In this document: positions 1 to 5,662 of the stretch, in pieces | Position numbering within the stretch: position 1 is the stretch's first letter | How the letters are laid out: each line of letters begins with the position of its first letter | Source of the DNA: Chitinivibrionales bacterium | GTDB lineage: Bacteria > Fibrobacterota > Chitinivibrionia > Chitinivibrionales > WJMI01 | Assembly: GCA_014729595.1 (NCBI GenBank) | Contig: WJJU01000108.1 | Location: 1 to 5,662 of the forward strand | DNA: 5,662 nucleotides | Reading direction: 5' to 3' | Notes under the pieces: model-generated | Told to the model about the DNA's origin: nothing | The model's input: only the letters and a program-made list of their open reading frames with translations | Database searches by the model: none | Position numbers and translations under genes: made by a program

Positions 1-1
1 C

Positions 2-1468
2 CAGAATATTGTCTATTCATCTGATCAATTGAATTACTTTAGTGATAAGAATTCTGCAACAACAATGGCGCTGAGTCCCCGAGTTACCATGAATTTAAAC
101 GAGGCGAACAGTGTCGAGGCTCGATTTGATTACACACTTATTCGTACGATGAGCGAGGAGTTCCGGGCACTGACAATTCACGGGGAAAAGCTCAAGAAGG
201 AAGTTCCTGGTTTCAATTTCTTTCCCCCGCGCGATGAGCAACGTTCTCAATCAGAGATTGTATTGCAGCCGCAGCTTCTGTTTAAAACAGAAAGCATCCC
301 TTACAACAAACTGGCGGTGGGAGTCAACTTTTCGCGGCGGAACTTTTTAGATAGCGACAGCACCCATTTATTTAATTTTATGAGAACGACTGAGGAAGCC
401 CAAAAACCCCAGGCCGGTAAGCACAAATGGCTTGAAGTTGCGGCATTCGCGGAAACCATGATGGAATTCGATCGGTTAAGCATCCTTGCCGGCGCCCGAT
501 TCGATCGGGTCCAACATGATCCATTGGAAATAACTATCAGCGAAAAAGAGGAAACATTTGACATCGCGGCTTCTCAAAATATCGCACCGCGACTAGCTGT
601 TTCATTTTCTATAACCGACAACCATACCATCCGAACCTCGTATCAGCAGACTTTCCGATATCCGGATTTGAACTATCTGACGGCAAGAGTTCCATTTCAA
701 ACCTATTTAAAGGAGCATTTGTCCGTAACATTGGAGGATTTGAAAAACGAAACAGTCCATAGCATGGAGGCAGGGGTTAATGGCACTATTACACCCCTAA
801 ATTTAGAATACAAGGCCACAGCTTTCGGTAATCGATATGATGACTTGATGGGTTGGGAACGGCCTAATGTATTGTTTAGCGATAATCCCTGGCTTGAAGA
901 TACTCTTTTATCCCGTAGGAAAGCTAAAGGTGAGGATTATCGTATGATTCGACCTGGGGGAACGTTCGACAATGCAGAGGAAACGTTTTGGGCGGTTGGC
1001 GGCGAGATTGGACTCACCTATACATTTCCCAATGATATGACAACTATTGAGTCCAACTATTCCTATACCCGGCCGGTTGCCTCTACCGATACCCTAAACA
1101 CTTCTTGCATTTACGATGGAGATGAACTGCGCTGGTCAAGCTATCCGGCACACCTTGTGAAATTGAATTTTATTCAGAAATTGGCGGATGAGCGCATTAC
1201 AGTATCTATCAATCCATACTACCACTCGCCTATTGAGGGCAAACCCGGGGAAGAGGATGACCTTAAGTACGAGCTGAACAGGCATCAAATTCGACTCAAC
1301 GGCAAAATCGTTGCAAGTATCAATGACCATTTTGCGCTCAATGTGAGCGGTACCAACCTTCTGGGTTCAAGAGTACCGGAACCGGTCTATGATATGGGCG
1401 CAACATATTCTGGGGGCTTGGCCAGTGATATCACCAAAGTATATGCTGGGGTAGAGTTGAAATGGTAA
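2..1468 (+). CDS. TonB-dependent outer-membrane receptor, C-terminal beta-barrel part (5' end outside window)
   Basis: This is the C-terminal part of a TonB-dependent receptor, an outer-membrane beta-barrel that imports large or scarce substrates using energy from TonB-ExbBD. The frame is open from the left edge (position 2) with no in-frame stop, so the TTG at 29 is not a believable start; the plug domain and N-terminus lie outside the window. About 488 residues are visible. They show alternating amphipathic strands separated by long polar loops. Family-like stretches are GARFDRV (around 496), NIAPRLAVSFS followed by IRTSYQQTFRYPD (around 580-670), the MEAGVNG block (around 765), and a closing segment with VSGTNLLG ending in KVYAGVELKW. 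The terminal aromatic residue is the usual outer-membrane assembly signal of these barrels. The substrate cannot be read from this part. The gene is clearly AT-richer than the rest of the window. No SusD-like partner follows; downstream is a hairpin and a convergent relic. Confidence 0.88.
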   Translation, partial: QNIVYSSDQLNYFSDKNSATTMALSPRVTMNLNEANSVEARFDYTLIRTMSEEFRALTIHGEKLKKEVPGFNFFPPRDEQRSQSEIVLQPQLLFKTESIPYNKLAVGVNFSRRNFLDSDSTHLFNFMRTTEEAQKPQAGKHKWLEVAAFAETMMEFDRLSILAGARFDRVQHDPLEITISEKEETFDIAASQNIAPRLAVSFSITDNHTIRTSYQQTFRYPDLNYLTARVPFQTYLKEHLSVTLEDLKNETVHSMEAGVNGTITPLNLEYKATAFGNRYDDLMGWERPNVLFSDNPWLEDTLLSRRKAKGEDYRMIRPGGTFDNAEETFWAVGGEIGLTYTFPNDMTTIESNYSYTRPVASTDTLNTSCIYDGDELRWSSYPAHLVKLNFIQKLADERITVSINPYYHSPIEGKPGEEDDLKYELNRHQIRLNGKIVASINDHFALNVSGTNLLGSRVPEPVYDMGATYSGGLASDITKVYAGVELKW

Positions 1469-1514
1469 TGGTATAATAGCAATTTCGACATTCTATGCCG
1501 CCAACAAAGTGGGG

Positions 1515-1560
1515 GGAGGTGATGAGGCTAAGGGTGATTCCCTTAGCCTCATCGTCCTCC
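1515..1560. terminator. Long hairpin between convergent genes, possible bidirectional terminator
   Basis: A perfect 14-bp stem pairs 1521-1534 with 1540-1553 around the 5-nt loop TGATT. After a small internal loop it extends by five more pairs (GGAGG at 1515-1519 with CCTCC at 1556-1560). It starts 46 nt after the receptor stop codon and ends 13 nt before the stop of the minus-strand sulfatase relic, as expected for a hairpin shared by convergent transcripts. Neither side has a good T-run, so intrinsic termination is uncertain. It may instead protect the 3' end of the mRNA. Confidence 0.6.
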
Positions 1561-1573
1561 TATACCAATGTGC

Positions 1574-1987
1574 TCACTTACCCACGCGAATGAATTCCTT
1601 ATCGCCACCATTACCACGAAGAATATAGCAGCCGCTGTTGGTGCTGCCTTTCGGGAGAATATCCCCGTTGATCCATAATAAGTCACCGATGTGGTACCAG
1701 GCTTCGGTCTCAAGGGGCTCGATCCCCGAAAGCCCGCGCAGGGTTGACGGCATGTCCACGGATTCCACGATCTCGCCGCACACCCGTCTCGGCACGGTGT
1801 GATCGGGCCAATGCCGGATGAACGGGATCCTAGTGACCGCAAGTGAACATATCCCGGGTGCTTTCTCCAGTATGTCGTGCTCACTCGTGTATAGCACAAT
1901 CGTATCCTCCGGGAGTTCCCCAATCGCATGGTCCACCTGCGATATGCATCCCGTACAGCGGCGCATGTACGAGACTTCGAGTCTCAC
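1574..1987 (-). pseudogene. Sulfatase relic: C-terminal fragment without catalytic N-terminus
   Basis: The frame opens at about 1990 just after an in-frame TGA (1993-1991); GTG at 1987 is only a nominal start. The first ~85 residues follow the arylsulfatase (alkaline phosphatase superfamily) pattern in order. QVDHAIGELPEDTIVLYTSEHD matches the 'QVGRVLDAL...NTIVVFTSDHGD' block, TRIPFIRHWP matches 'RVPFIIRWPG', and EIVESVDMPSTL...SGIEPL matches the 'VSHVDLFPTLLDLAGI' block. Spacing between TSEH and RIPF is about five residues shorter than usual, so the stretch around the usual 'GDMLGEHG' is damaged. Everything N-terminal is missing, including the CxPSR formylglycine site and the first metal ligands. 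The last ~45 residues do not look like a sulfatase C-terminus (no WKY..., no LYDL..DP motif) and may be joined sequence. No upstream sulfatase sequence is visible in other frames. Functional sulfatases have about 450-600 residues, so this is very probably dead. Confidence 0.72.
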
Positions 1988-2277
1988 ATCTCATGAATTG
2001 AAAGGAGTTCATCTCATCAGTTACCTTTTTTGGATGAGTAGCCGGGGGGCGGGTTCGGGCGGTAACGTCCGGGCTGAATTTGCCCCGACAGGACACCGCG
2101 AAGGCGTGTTGCGGTCGAACTCGCGATCCGAACCGTTTGTACGTAACGATCAATAGCTCGACATGCGTATGTCGTACCCAGTCGGGGGTGTCAGGCGAAT
2201 CCGTAGGCTGAAGCGTAAAGCAAAGAGTGCAGCTTCGTGAGCTGTGGCAGGACGGAATAGTGCTGGAAGAGTCCTGT

Positions 2278-2289
2278 TTGAGGGATAAA
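2278..2289 (+). repeat. 12-bp direct repeat TTGAGGGATAAA, copy 1
   Basis: An exact 12-bp copy of 2655-2666. It directly follows the 2248-2253/2271-2276 helix. GTTT (2276-2279) and AAAC (2287-2290) could close a small 7-nt loop GAGGGAT. Confidence 0.6.
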
Positions 2290-2654
2290 CCGGGATGAAG
2301 ATACCCGGATACTCGCCGAGTCCTTATGCGTAGGACGAAGGCCATTGCGGACAGGGAAGCAAGAGGGTATAGGCACCTGTCCGGGACCCGGAGTAAGAAG
2401 GCGCCGAGTTGAGGCCAGGACAACATAGAGTGGATAATGCACCGATTTTGTCTTTGCAAACGAGGAAGCGCGATGTATTTTCACGGATCAGGTGAAGGGA
2501 GTACGCCTCGATTCGTAGCCGGTCACAAGACCAGTTCCGTAAACTCCCTTCAAGCACGGCCGACTTCGATTCCCGGTGAACCAGTACATATTGAATGGTG
2601 GCAACATGGTTGACTACATCGACCATGCGTGCCGATAGAAGACCTCAATGTATC

Positions 2655-2666
2655 TTGAGGGATAAA
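2655..2666 (+). repeat. 12-bp direct repeat TTGAGGGATAAA, copy 2
   Basis: An exact 12-bp copy of 2278-2289. Here its first six bases form the 3' arm of the hairpin CCTCAA-TGTATC-TTGAGG (2643-2660). The two copies sit near the middle and the end of the structured block. Confidence 0.6.
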
Positions 2667-2887
2667 AGGCCGGCGATAAAGGGTTCGTGCGATGCGGGGT
2701 GGGGAATATCCTTTACGATAACACCCCGTCGCATGTAGGAGCGGATCGTCGGACCGTGTTCCGTCCTTTGGGGCTTGGCGTACTCGATCTCGCGGTCGCC
2801 GATATGATCCGGTACTTGGCCGAGGAAAACGGCCGCGGAATCGTAACGAAGGTATTCTTTCCCGACGCTTGGAGTGAAGGGGAGTAA
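2666..2887 (+). pseudogene. Probable C-terminal relic of a LacI-type regulator
   Basis: The frame is open from just after a TAA (2663-2665) to a TAA at 2885-2887; a GTG at 2687 is the first possible start. Residues ILYDNTPSHV... then TVFRPL, VADMIRYLAEENGR and TKVFFPDAWSEGE follow the order of the end of LacI-family ligand-binding domains (vGyDntP ... LTTVrrPl..lGr.Avell...e.. ..vvlP.elveGeS). D-to-TV spacing is about two residues shorter than usual. Third codon positions are rich in G/C, as in a real gene. The DNA-binding domain and most of the ligand domain are absent; further upstream in the same frame lie stops (2663, 2636) and the structured block. Its start overlaps a strong inverted repeat (2689-2701 with 2722-2732, 2-nt bulge). 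It ends 60 nt before the C45 hydrolase start. The identification rests on a short match and is moderate. Confidence 0.42.
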
Positions 2888-2895
2888 GGATCCCC
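2879..2895 (+). other. Small hairpin between LacI relic and hydrolase gene
   Basis: GGGGA and TCCCC pair around a 7-nt loop (GTAAGGA) that contains the relic's stop codon. There is no T-run after it, so it is not a standard terminator. It lies about 50 nt before the next start codon and may be part of its leader. Confidence 0.3.
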
Positions 2896-2932
2896 GAGAC
2901 GACGGAGTGCGGCCGAAAAATGAAGCTATGGC

Positions 2933-2937
2933 GGAGG
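2933..2937 (+). promoter_or_regulatory. Ribosome binding site of the C45 hydrolase gene
   Basis: GGAGG lies 10 nt before the ATG at 2948. An in-frame TGA at 2939-2941 blocks any earlier start. The ATGs at 2920 and 2941 are in other frames. Confidence 0.7.
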
Positions 2938-2947
2938 GTGATGCAAC

Positions 2948-4273
2948 ATGACAAAGGTGATTGCGTGTGCATGCGCGCTGTTGTTTCGGGGTATCACAGC
3001 GGCATGGGGCGAAACAGTGTGCGAACGGCCGAGTGGCGTCGGATGGGTTGAGAACCGCCGGGGATTGAAAATCGTGCACCTGTCCGGCTCATTTTATGAC
3101 ATGGGCCGTCAACATGCCGAGTTACTCAAGTACGAAACAAAGGATGCCCTTCGCGCGATTAAATCCACTATCCGCAAGGAAAAAAGGTGGGTACCCATAC
3201 CGTTGCTCATGTGGTATATCAGACTGAGTGTGCACAAAAAGCAAGAACCCCATATTGCCTCGGAGTTCAAGCAGGAGATGAAGGGCGGGGCGGATGCTTC
3301 CGGGGTGTGTCTGCGCAGAATACAGGAACTGCATGCCCTGACCTATCTCACCTCATGCGCCGGGGCAGCGGCCTGGGGAGAGGCTACAAGGGACGGTTCG
3401 TTGTGCTTCATGAAGAGCAACGACACCTATTTCACCATCGACCATCGACGGAAGAAGACGATTCATCCCATTGTTATGGTCTATCACCCAGCCGACGGGG
3501 CCGCGTTCATAACGATTTCGTGGCCCGGGTACGTCGGCGTCGGAGGGGGTGTAAACGAGCACGGAATTGTAGTGGGCAACCTCAATATCAACAGCTCTCG
3601 GGAACGGCCCGGCGGAGTTCCCATGATATTCCGTGTCAAAAATACCCTTTTGCGGGCTCGAACCCTTGATCAGGCCGTGGAGCTTCTGACCGCGAAACCC
3701 CTGGCGGGTGGCTACTCGTTTATCGTTGGGCACGGACCCTCACGTTCGGCGCGGGTGATCGAGATGGATGCGGACTCGGTGTATGTCGGAACCTGGGACG
3801 GACCCGCGGAATCCAATCAATATGAGCATCGCGGCCGGGAGTATTCCTACAATCCGGTGCGGGGATTACTGGTTCGAACCAACCACCCCTTGAGTTCCGA
3901 GGTGTTCGCCAACTACCAATCGACGATCGACAGCGAATCGGGGAAGCCCTGTTTCACGGGGCCGCGCTACAGGGAGTTGAAGCAAGAATACCGGCGACAG
4001 TGGGGCGGGCTGACCGCGGACTCGCTACTGTTAACCGTACGGCGGGTCTACCGCGACATCGGAAAAGAGGGGACCGGGTGCCATGCCGTCTCCACGCATC
4101 AGTATGCCGTAGCGCCGGAACACGATCGACTTCTGCTGGCCGTTTCCGGGGGGGACGCGCTTCGGGAGAACGGCGAGTATCTGTCAAGCGCCTACAATCA
4201 GGCCGTGATGGAGTTTAGCATAGATTCCCTGCTGAACGCCCCGCCGCCTTTCGCCGGTGGTTCCGGCCAATAG
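2948..4273 (+). CDS. C45-family autoproteolytic Ntn-hydrolase / acyltransferase-like protein, probably exported
   Basis: This complete 441-residue protein resembles peptidase family C45 (acyl-CoA:6-aminopenicillanic acid acyltransferase-like). These are Ntn-hydrolases that cleave themselves before a cysteine and then hydrolyse or transfer acyl groups on amide bonds. Landmarks in order: GSFYDMGRQHAELL (47-60) fits the family's 'G..yeiG.qhG..l' start. TSCAGAAAWGEATRDG (135-150) gives Cys137 as the likely nucleophile exposed by cleavage after Ser136, followed by SNDTY where relatives have 'GRNxDW'. PGYVGVGGGVNEHGIVV (193-209) fits the 'G..G.NE.Gl' block with a candidate catalytic Asn. GVPMIFRVKNTLLRARTLDQA, the TNHP motif (311-314) and CHAVSTHQYAVAPEHDRLLLA (378-398) also fit. 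Residues 1-21 may be a signal peptide ending in AWG, although Arg14 interrupts its hydrophobic core. The substrate is unknown. Upstream is a LacI relic; downstream is a convergent regulator, so the gene is probably transcribed alone. Confidence 0.82.
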   Translation: MTKVIACACALLFRGITAAWGETVCERPSGVGWVENRRGLKIVHLSGSFYDMGRQHAELLKYETKDALRAIKSTIRKEKRWVPIPLLMWYIRLSVHKKQEPHIASEFKQEMKGGADASGVCLRRIQELHALTYLTSCAGAAAWGEATRDGSLCFMKSNDTYFTIDHRRKKTIHPIVMVYHPADGAAFITISWPGYVGVGGGVNEHGIVVGNLNINSSRERPGGVPMIFRVKNTLLRARTLDQAVELLTAKPLAGGYSFIVGHGPSRSARVIEMDADSVYVGTWDGPAESNQYEHRGREYSYNPVRGLLVRTNHPLSSEVFANYQSTIDSESGKPCFTGPRYRELKQEYRRQWGGLTADSLLLTVRRVYRDIGKEGTGCHAVSTHQYAVAPEHDRLLLAVSGGDALRENGEYLSSAYNQAVMEFSIDSLLNAPPPFAGGSGQ

Positions 4274-4372
4274 GGACATACCTTGCTCCATTGATATTCG
4301 ATCCGCCGTTCGAAGCACTGAAGTCGCGTGGCCGGCCGGGACTCGCTCACACGGCTTTGCGCCGCTCCCCCC

Positions 4373-4401
4373 AAAAAAGAAATCGGCCAATTGTCGCCGA
4401 T
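4373..4401 (-). terminator. Rho-independent terminator on the minus strand
   Basis: Read on the minus strand, ATCGGC (4401-4396) pairs with GCCGAT (4387-4382) around an 8-nt loop and is followed directly by TTCTTTTTT (4381-4373). This is a standard intrinsic terminator. It lies about 200 nt after the stop of the minus-strand regulator and probably ends that transcript. The plus strand has an A-run before the stem and no T-run after it, so it does not serve the hydrolase gene. Confidence 0.7.
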
Positions 4402-4458
4402 CAACCCAAGAGACCCGCGGGAACTCAGCGCCCCGCCGTAGGTCTCAGTCCATAATGA

Positions 4459-4599
4459 TCACACCAGGTATGCCACCGTCTTTTCGTAGAAGTCTTCCGC
4501 GGTGGGGAATCGATGAGAGATCCCATCCGAAGGCACCTACCCATCCACGTGCGATTTCTATGTGAATTCGGCCCCGGGAGGATACGTGCGGGGTATTTC
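4459..4599 (-). pseudogene. Weak coding relic in frame after the regulator stop, possible esterase tail
   Basis: On the minus strand, the frame of the regulator continues after its TGA (4602-4600) for about 46 codons, broken only by two TAG codons (4560-4558 and 4539-4537), to a TGA at 4461-4459. The last part, HRFPTAEDFYEKTVAYLV, looks like natural protein and vaguely like the end of alpha/beta-hydrolase esterases. It could be the decayed tail of another gene or chance: other minus frames are open here too but read as arginine-rich shadow sequence. The rest of 4274-4599, apart from the terminator, shows nothing recognisable. Confidence 0.22.
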
Positions 4600-5662
4600 T
4601 CAATCCTTATCGAGTCGATCCACAGCGGCCATCGAACCGTTGTTCACGACAATCGGACGAGCAGGGATATCGCCTTTGCGTGTGCGATTGGCCTGCAGCA
4701 TACCCGTGATGAATCGAAATGCCTGAGCGCCCAGGTAGTCGAACCCGAAATCGACGGAGGTCAGCGTTTGGAACGAGTAGCTGAAGTGGTTGTCGAATGA
4801 AATGAGCGAAAGGTCCTCGGGGATGCGGAATCCGTACTCCTGTAGACTCGGGATGAGTTCACATATCGCCGAGAGGTCGTTGGGTGCGACAATCGCCGTC
4901 GGTCGCGGCGTACGCATGAGTGGAAAGAAGTTGATTGCCGGATGTATACGGTTTTCGAGCGACAGTTCCTCCGCGGTGAGGGGGATTTCATTTTTTGATC
5001 TTCCGATGCACAGTGCCACCGAAGCCGCCAGCGGGTGTGACCGCCACGGCTCAGCAATGTAGCACGACCAGCGCCTGCACAGTTCCTCTCGTCGGCGAAT
5101 GCACTCTTTCAATGCCTCGCGGACAGGCACGGGGCCATACTCGAGGAGCCATTCCACGATTCCCCCCACCCGGCTTTCGTGCATATTCTCAAGCTCGTTC
5201 ATCCGAGGGATTGGATATATCTCCACCGCGAGATCCGGAAATGATGAAGACCGAGATCCCCCGGCGACCAACCCGCCCCGGGCCGGCTCCCATCCATGAT
5301 TGTCGAAATAGGGATACACCACTCGTCGATGACCGCACTGGTAGAGCTTTTGCAGAGCGCACAACACTGCGCGGTACTCGCTGAAATGGCATCGAGAGAA
5401 ATTCGCCGCCGACAGAGGCCACGGAAGGTCTTCATCGATGTCGTCAAACCACACCAGCGGACGTCGGGTACCGAGGATCTCGTGCACAAAACTCTTGTCG
5501 AGTGTGGCTGATCGACCCAGAAGGACGGTGCCGAGATGACGGTTGCCGTAGTGCCCTAGAGCCGCCTTGAACCGCTCGCGAGCCGACCCATTTTCAGTGG
5601 GCTTCGGAAAAGAAAATTGCCGCGGTTGGGTAAGGTCAAGGATCCGTATGTGATGAGAGCGC
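4600..5662 (-). CDS. LacI-type transcriptional regulator, ligand-binding domain (N-terminus outside window)
   Basis: This is the ligand-binding part of a LacI-type (periplasmic-binding-protein fold) repressor, or of a GntR/LacI hybrid. The frame stays open to the right edge, giving about 353 residues. A GTG at 5487 is an internal codon, because the 58 upstream residues also fit the fold (LGTVLLGRSATL...KSFVHEILGTRRPLVWFDD matches the 'vDGill......l..l...giPvV.ID' region). Further landmarks are ALQKLYQCGHRRVVYPYF ('a...L...GHrrIa'), PTAIVAPNDLSA ('PTAifa.nD..A'), YGFRIPEDLSLISFDN ('G.rvPeDvSviGfDn'), LTSVDFGFDYLGAQAF and the closing IVVNNGS ('p.lv.RgS'). The middle part (about 5100-5290) is longer than usual. 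Such proteins normally repress carbohydrate-use genes and release DNA on binding a sugar; the DNA-binding domain and operator are not visible here. The gene converges on the C45 hydrolase, so a regulatory link between them is not shown. Confidence 0.83.
   Translation of the reverse strand, partial: RSHHIRILDLTQPRQFSFPKPTENGSARERFKAALGHYGNRHLGTVLLGRSATLDKSFVHEILGTRRPLVWFDDIDEDLPWPLSAANFSRCHFSEYRAVLCALQKLYQCGHRRVVYPYFDNHGWEPARGGLVAGGSRSSSFPDLAVEIYPIPRMNELENMHESRVGGIVEWLLEYGPVPVREALKECIRRREELCRRWSCYIAEPWRSHPLAASVALCIGRSKNEIPLTAEELSLENRIHPAINFFPLMRTPRPTAIVAPNDLSAICELIPSLQEYGFRIPEDLSLISFDNHFSYSFQTLTSVDFGFDYLGAQAFRFITGMLQANRTRKGDIPARPIVVNNGSMAAVDRLDKD

Larger units (their letters stand above)
2041..2668. 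ncRNA. Candidate large structured non-coding RNA, family not identified
   Basis: No frame here gives a recognisable protein, yet perfect inverted repeats follow one another closely. Paired segments seen: 2052-2058/2128-2134 (7 bp, enclosing 2067-2074/2082-2094), 2159-2164/2169-2174, 2230-2234/2240-2244, 2248-2253/2271-2276, 2290-2294/2304-2308, 2320-2324/2332-2336, 2349-2355/2376-2382 (7 bp), 2419-2423/2448-2452, 2493-2502/2543-2552 (10 bp, with 2521-2524/2529-2532 inside), 2605-2613/2619-2627 (9 bp with one G-U) and 2643-2648/2655-2660. A chain of local helices plus two longer-range closing helices suits a 500-700 nt ornate RNA. It does not match the conserved cores of RNase P RNA, tmRNA, SRP RNA or rRNA that I can recall. 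Other readings are domains I-III of a group II intron that has lost its ORF and domain V, or a very long leader of the hydrolase gene at 2948. Strand is undecided, and I saw no convincing promoter or terminator. Confidence 0.42.

Noticed and set aside
29..31. TTG start codon for the TonB receptor
   Set aside because: The frame is open upstream to the window edge, and a receptor of this family needs a plug domain before this barrel part.
1998..2026. Promoter for the structured RNA (TTGAAA, 17-nt gap, TTACCT)
   Set aside because: The -35-like hexamer is fair but the -10 hexamer matches only two of six consensus positions, so it is not supported.
1881..2459. Open minus-strand frame of 192 codons across the structured block
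   Set aside because: The sequence is rich in Ser, Arg, Cys and Pro with no recognisable domain, spans many perfect hairpins, and overlaps the sulfatase relic in another frame. It reads like chance or antisense sequence.
2041..2668. RNase P RNA, tmRNA, SRP RNA or rRNA piece
   Set aside because: The conserved core sequences I can recall for these RNAs are not present.
2041..2950. Group II intron with recognisable catalytic domain V
   Set aside because: I looked on both strands for a GAGC...GTTC domain V with its loop and bulge. The nearest case (minus strand, GAGC at 2158-2155 to GTTC at 2132-2129) pairs poorly and lacks the proper upper stem. No reverse transcriptase ORF is present. An intron missing its 3' half remains possible.
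2645..3079. Minus-strand open frame of 144 codons over the hydrolase start
   Set aside because: It is a shadow of the plus-strand LacI relic and the hydrolase gene and has no protein-like pattern.
4373..4401. Terminator for the plus-strand hydrolase gene
   Set aside because: On the plus strand the homopolymer run is A and lies before the stem, with no T-run after it. The element is oriented for the minus strand.
1..5662. CRISPR array, tRNA gene or insertion-sequence transposase
   Set aside because: No regularly spaced repeats, tRNA-like fold or transposase-like frame was seen anywhere in the window.

Overview
The window looks like accessory DNA from a Gram-negative (outer-membrane) bacterium. 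It carries the end of a TonB-dependent receptor, a sulfatase remnant, an exported-looking C45-type Ntn-hydrolase and LacI-type regulator sequences. Sulfatases combined with LacI-type regulators and TonB receptors are common in polysaccharide-degrading lineages such as the PVC group, Bacteroidota and Fibrobacterota. Nothing here fixes the phylum, so the organism is left open.

Layout from left to right. (1) Positions 2-1468, plus strand: C-terminal beta-barrel part of a TonB-dependent receptor whose 5' end lies outside the window. (2) About 1515-1560: a long hairpin between convergent genes. (3) 1574-1987, minus strand: a sulfatase relic without its catalytic N-terminal two thirds. (4) About 2041-2668: some 600 bp without convincing coding sequence but dense with perfect inverted repeats, read here as a candidate large structured RNA of unassigned family. 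(5) 2666-2887, plus strand: a short open frame resembling the C-terminal end of a LacI-type regulator, probably a relic. (6) 2948-4273, plus strand: a complete gene for a C45-family (acyl-CoA:6-aminopenicillanic acid acyltransferase-like) Ntn-hydrolase with a possible signal peptide. (7) 4274-4599: intergenic, with a minus-strand Rho-independent terminator and a weak coding relic. (8) 4600-5662, minus strand: the ligand-binding domain of a LacI-type regulator whose N-terminal DNA-binding part lies beyond the right edge.

The TonB gene is visibly AT-richer than everything to its right. The hydrolase and the right-hand regulator are convergent, so they are not an operon. Three broken or partial frames (sulfatase tail, LacI tail, weak tail after the right-hand regulator) suggest repeated rearrangement and decay. 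The structured non-coding block and the uncharacterised C45 enzyme are the parts most worth a second look.
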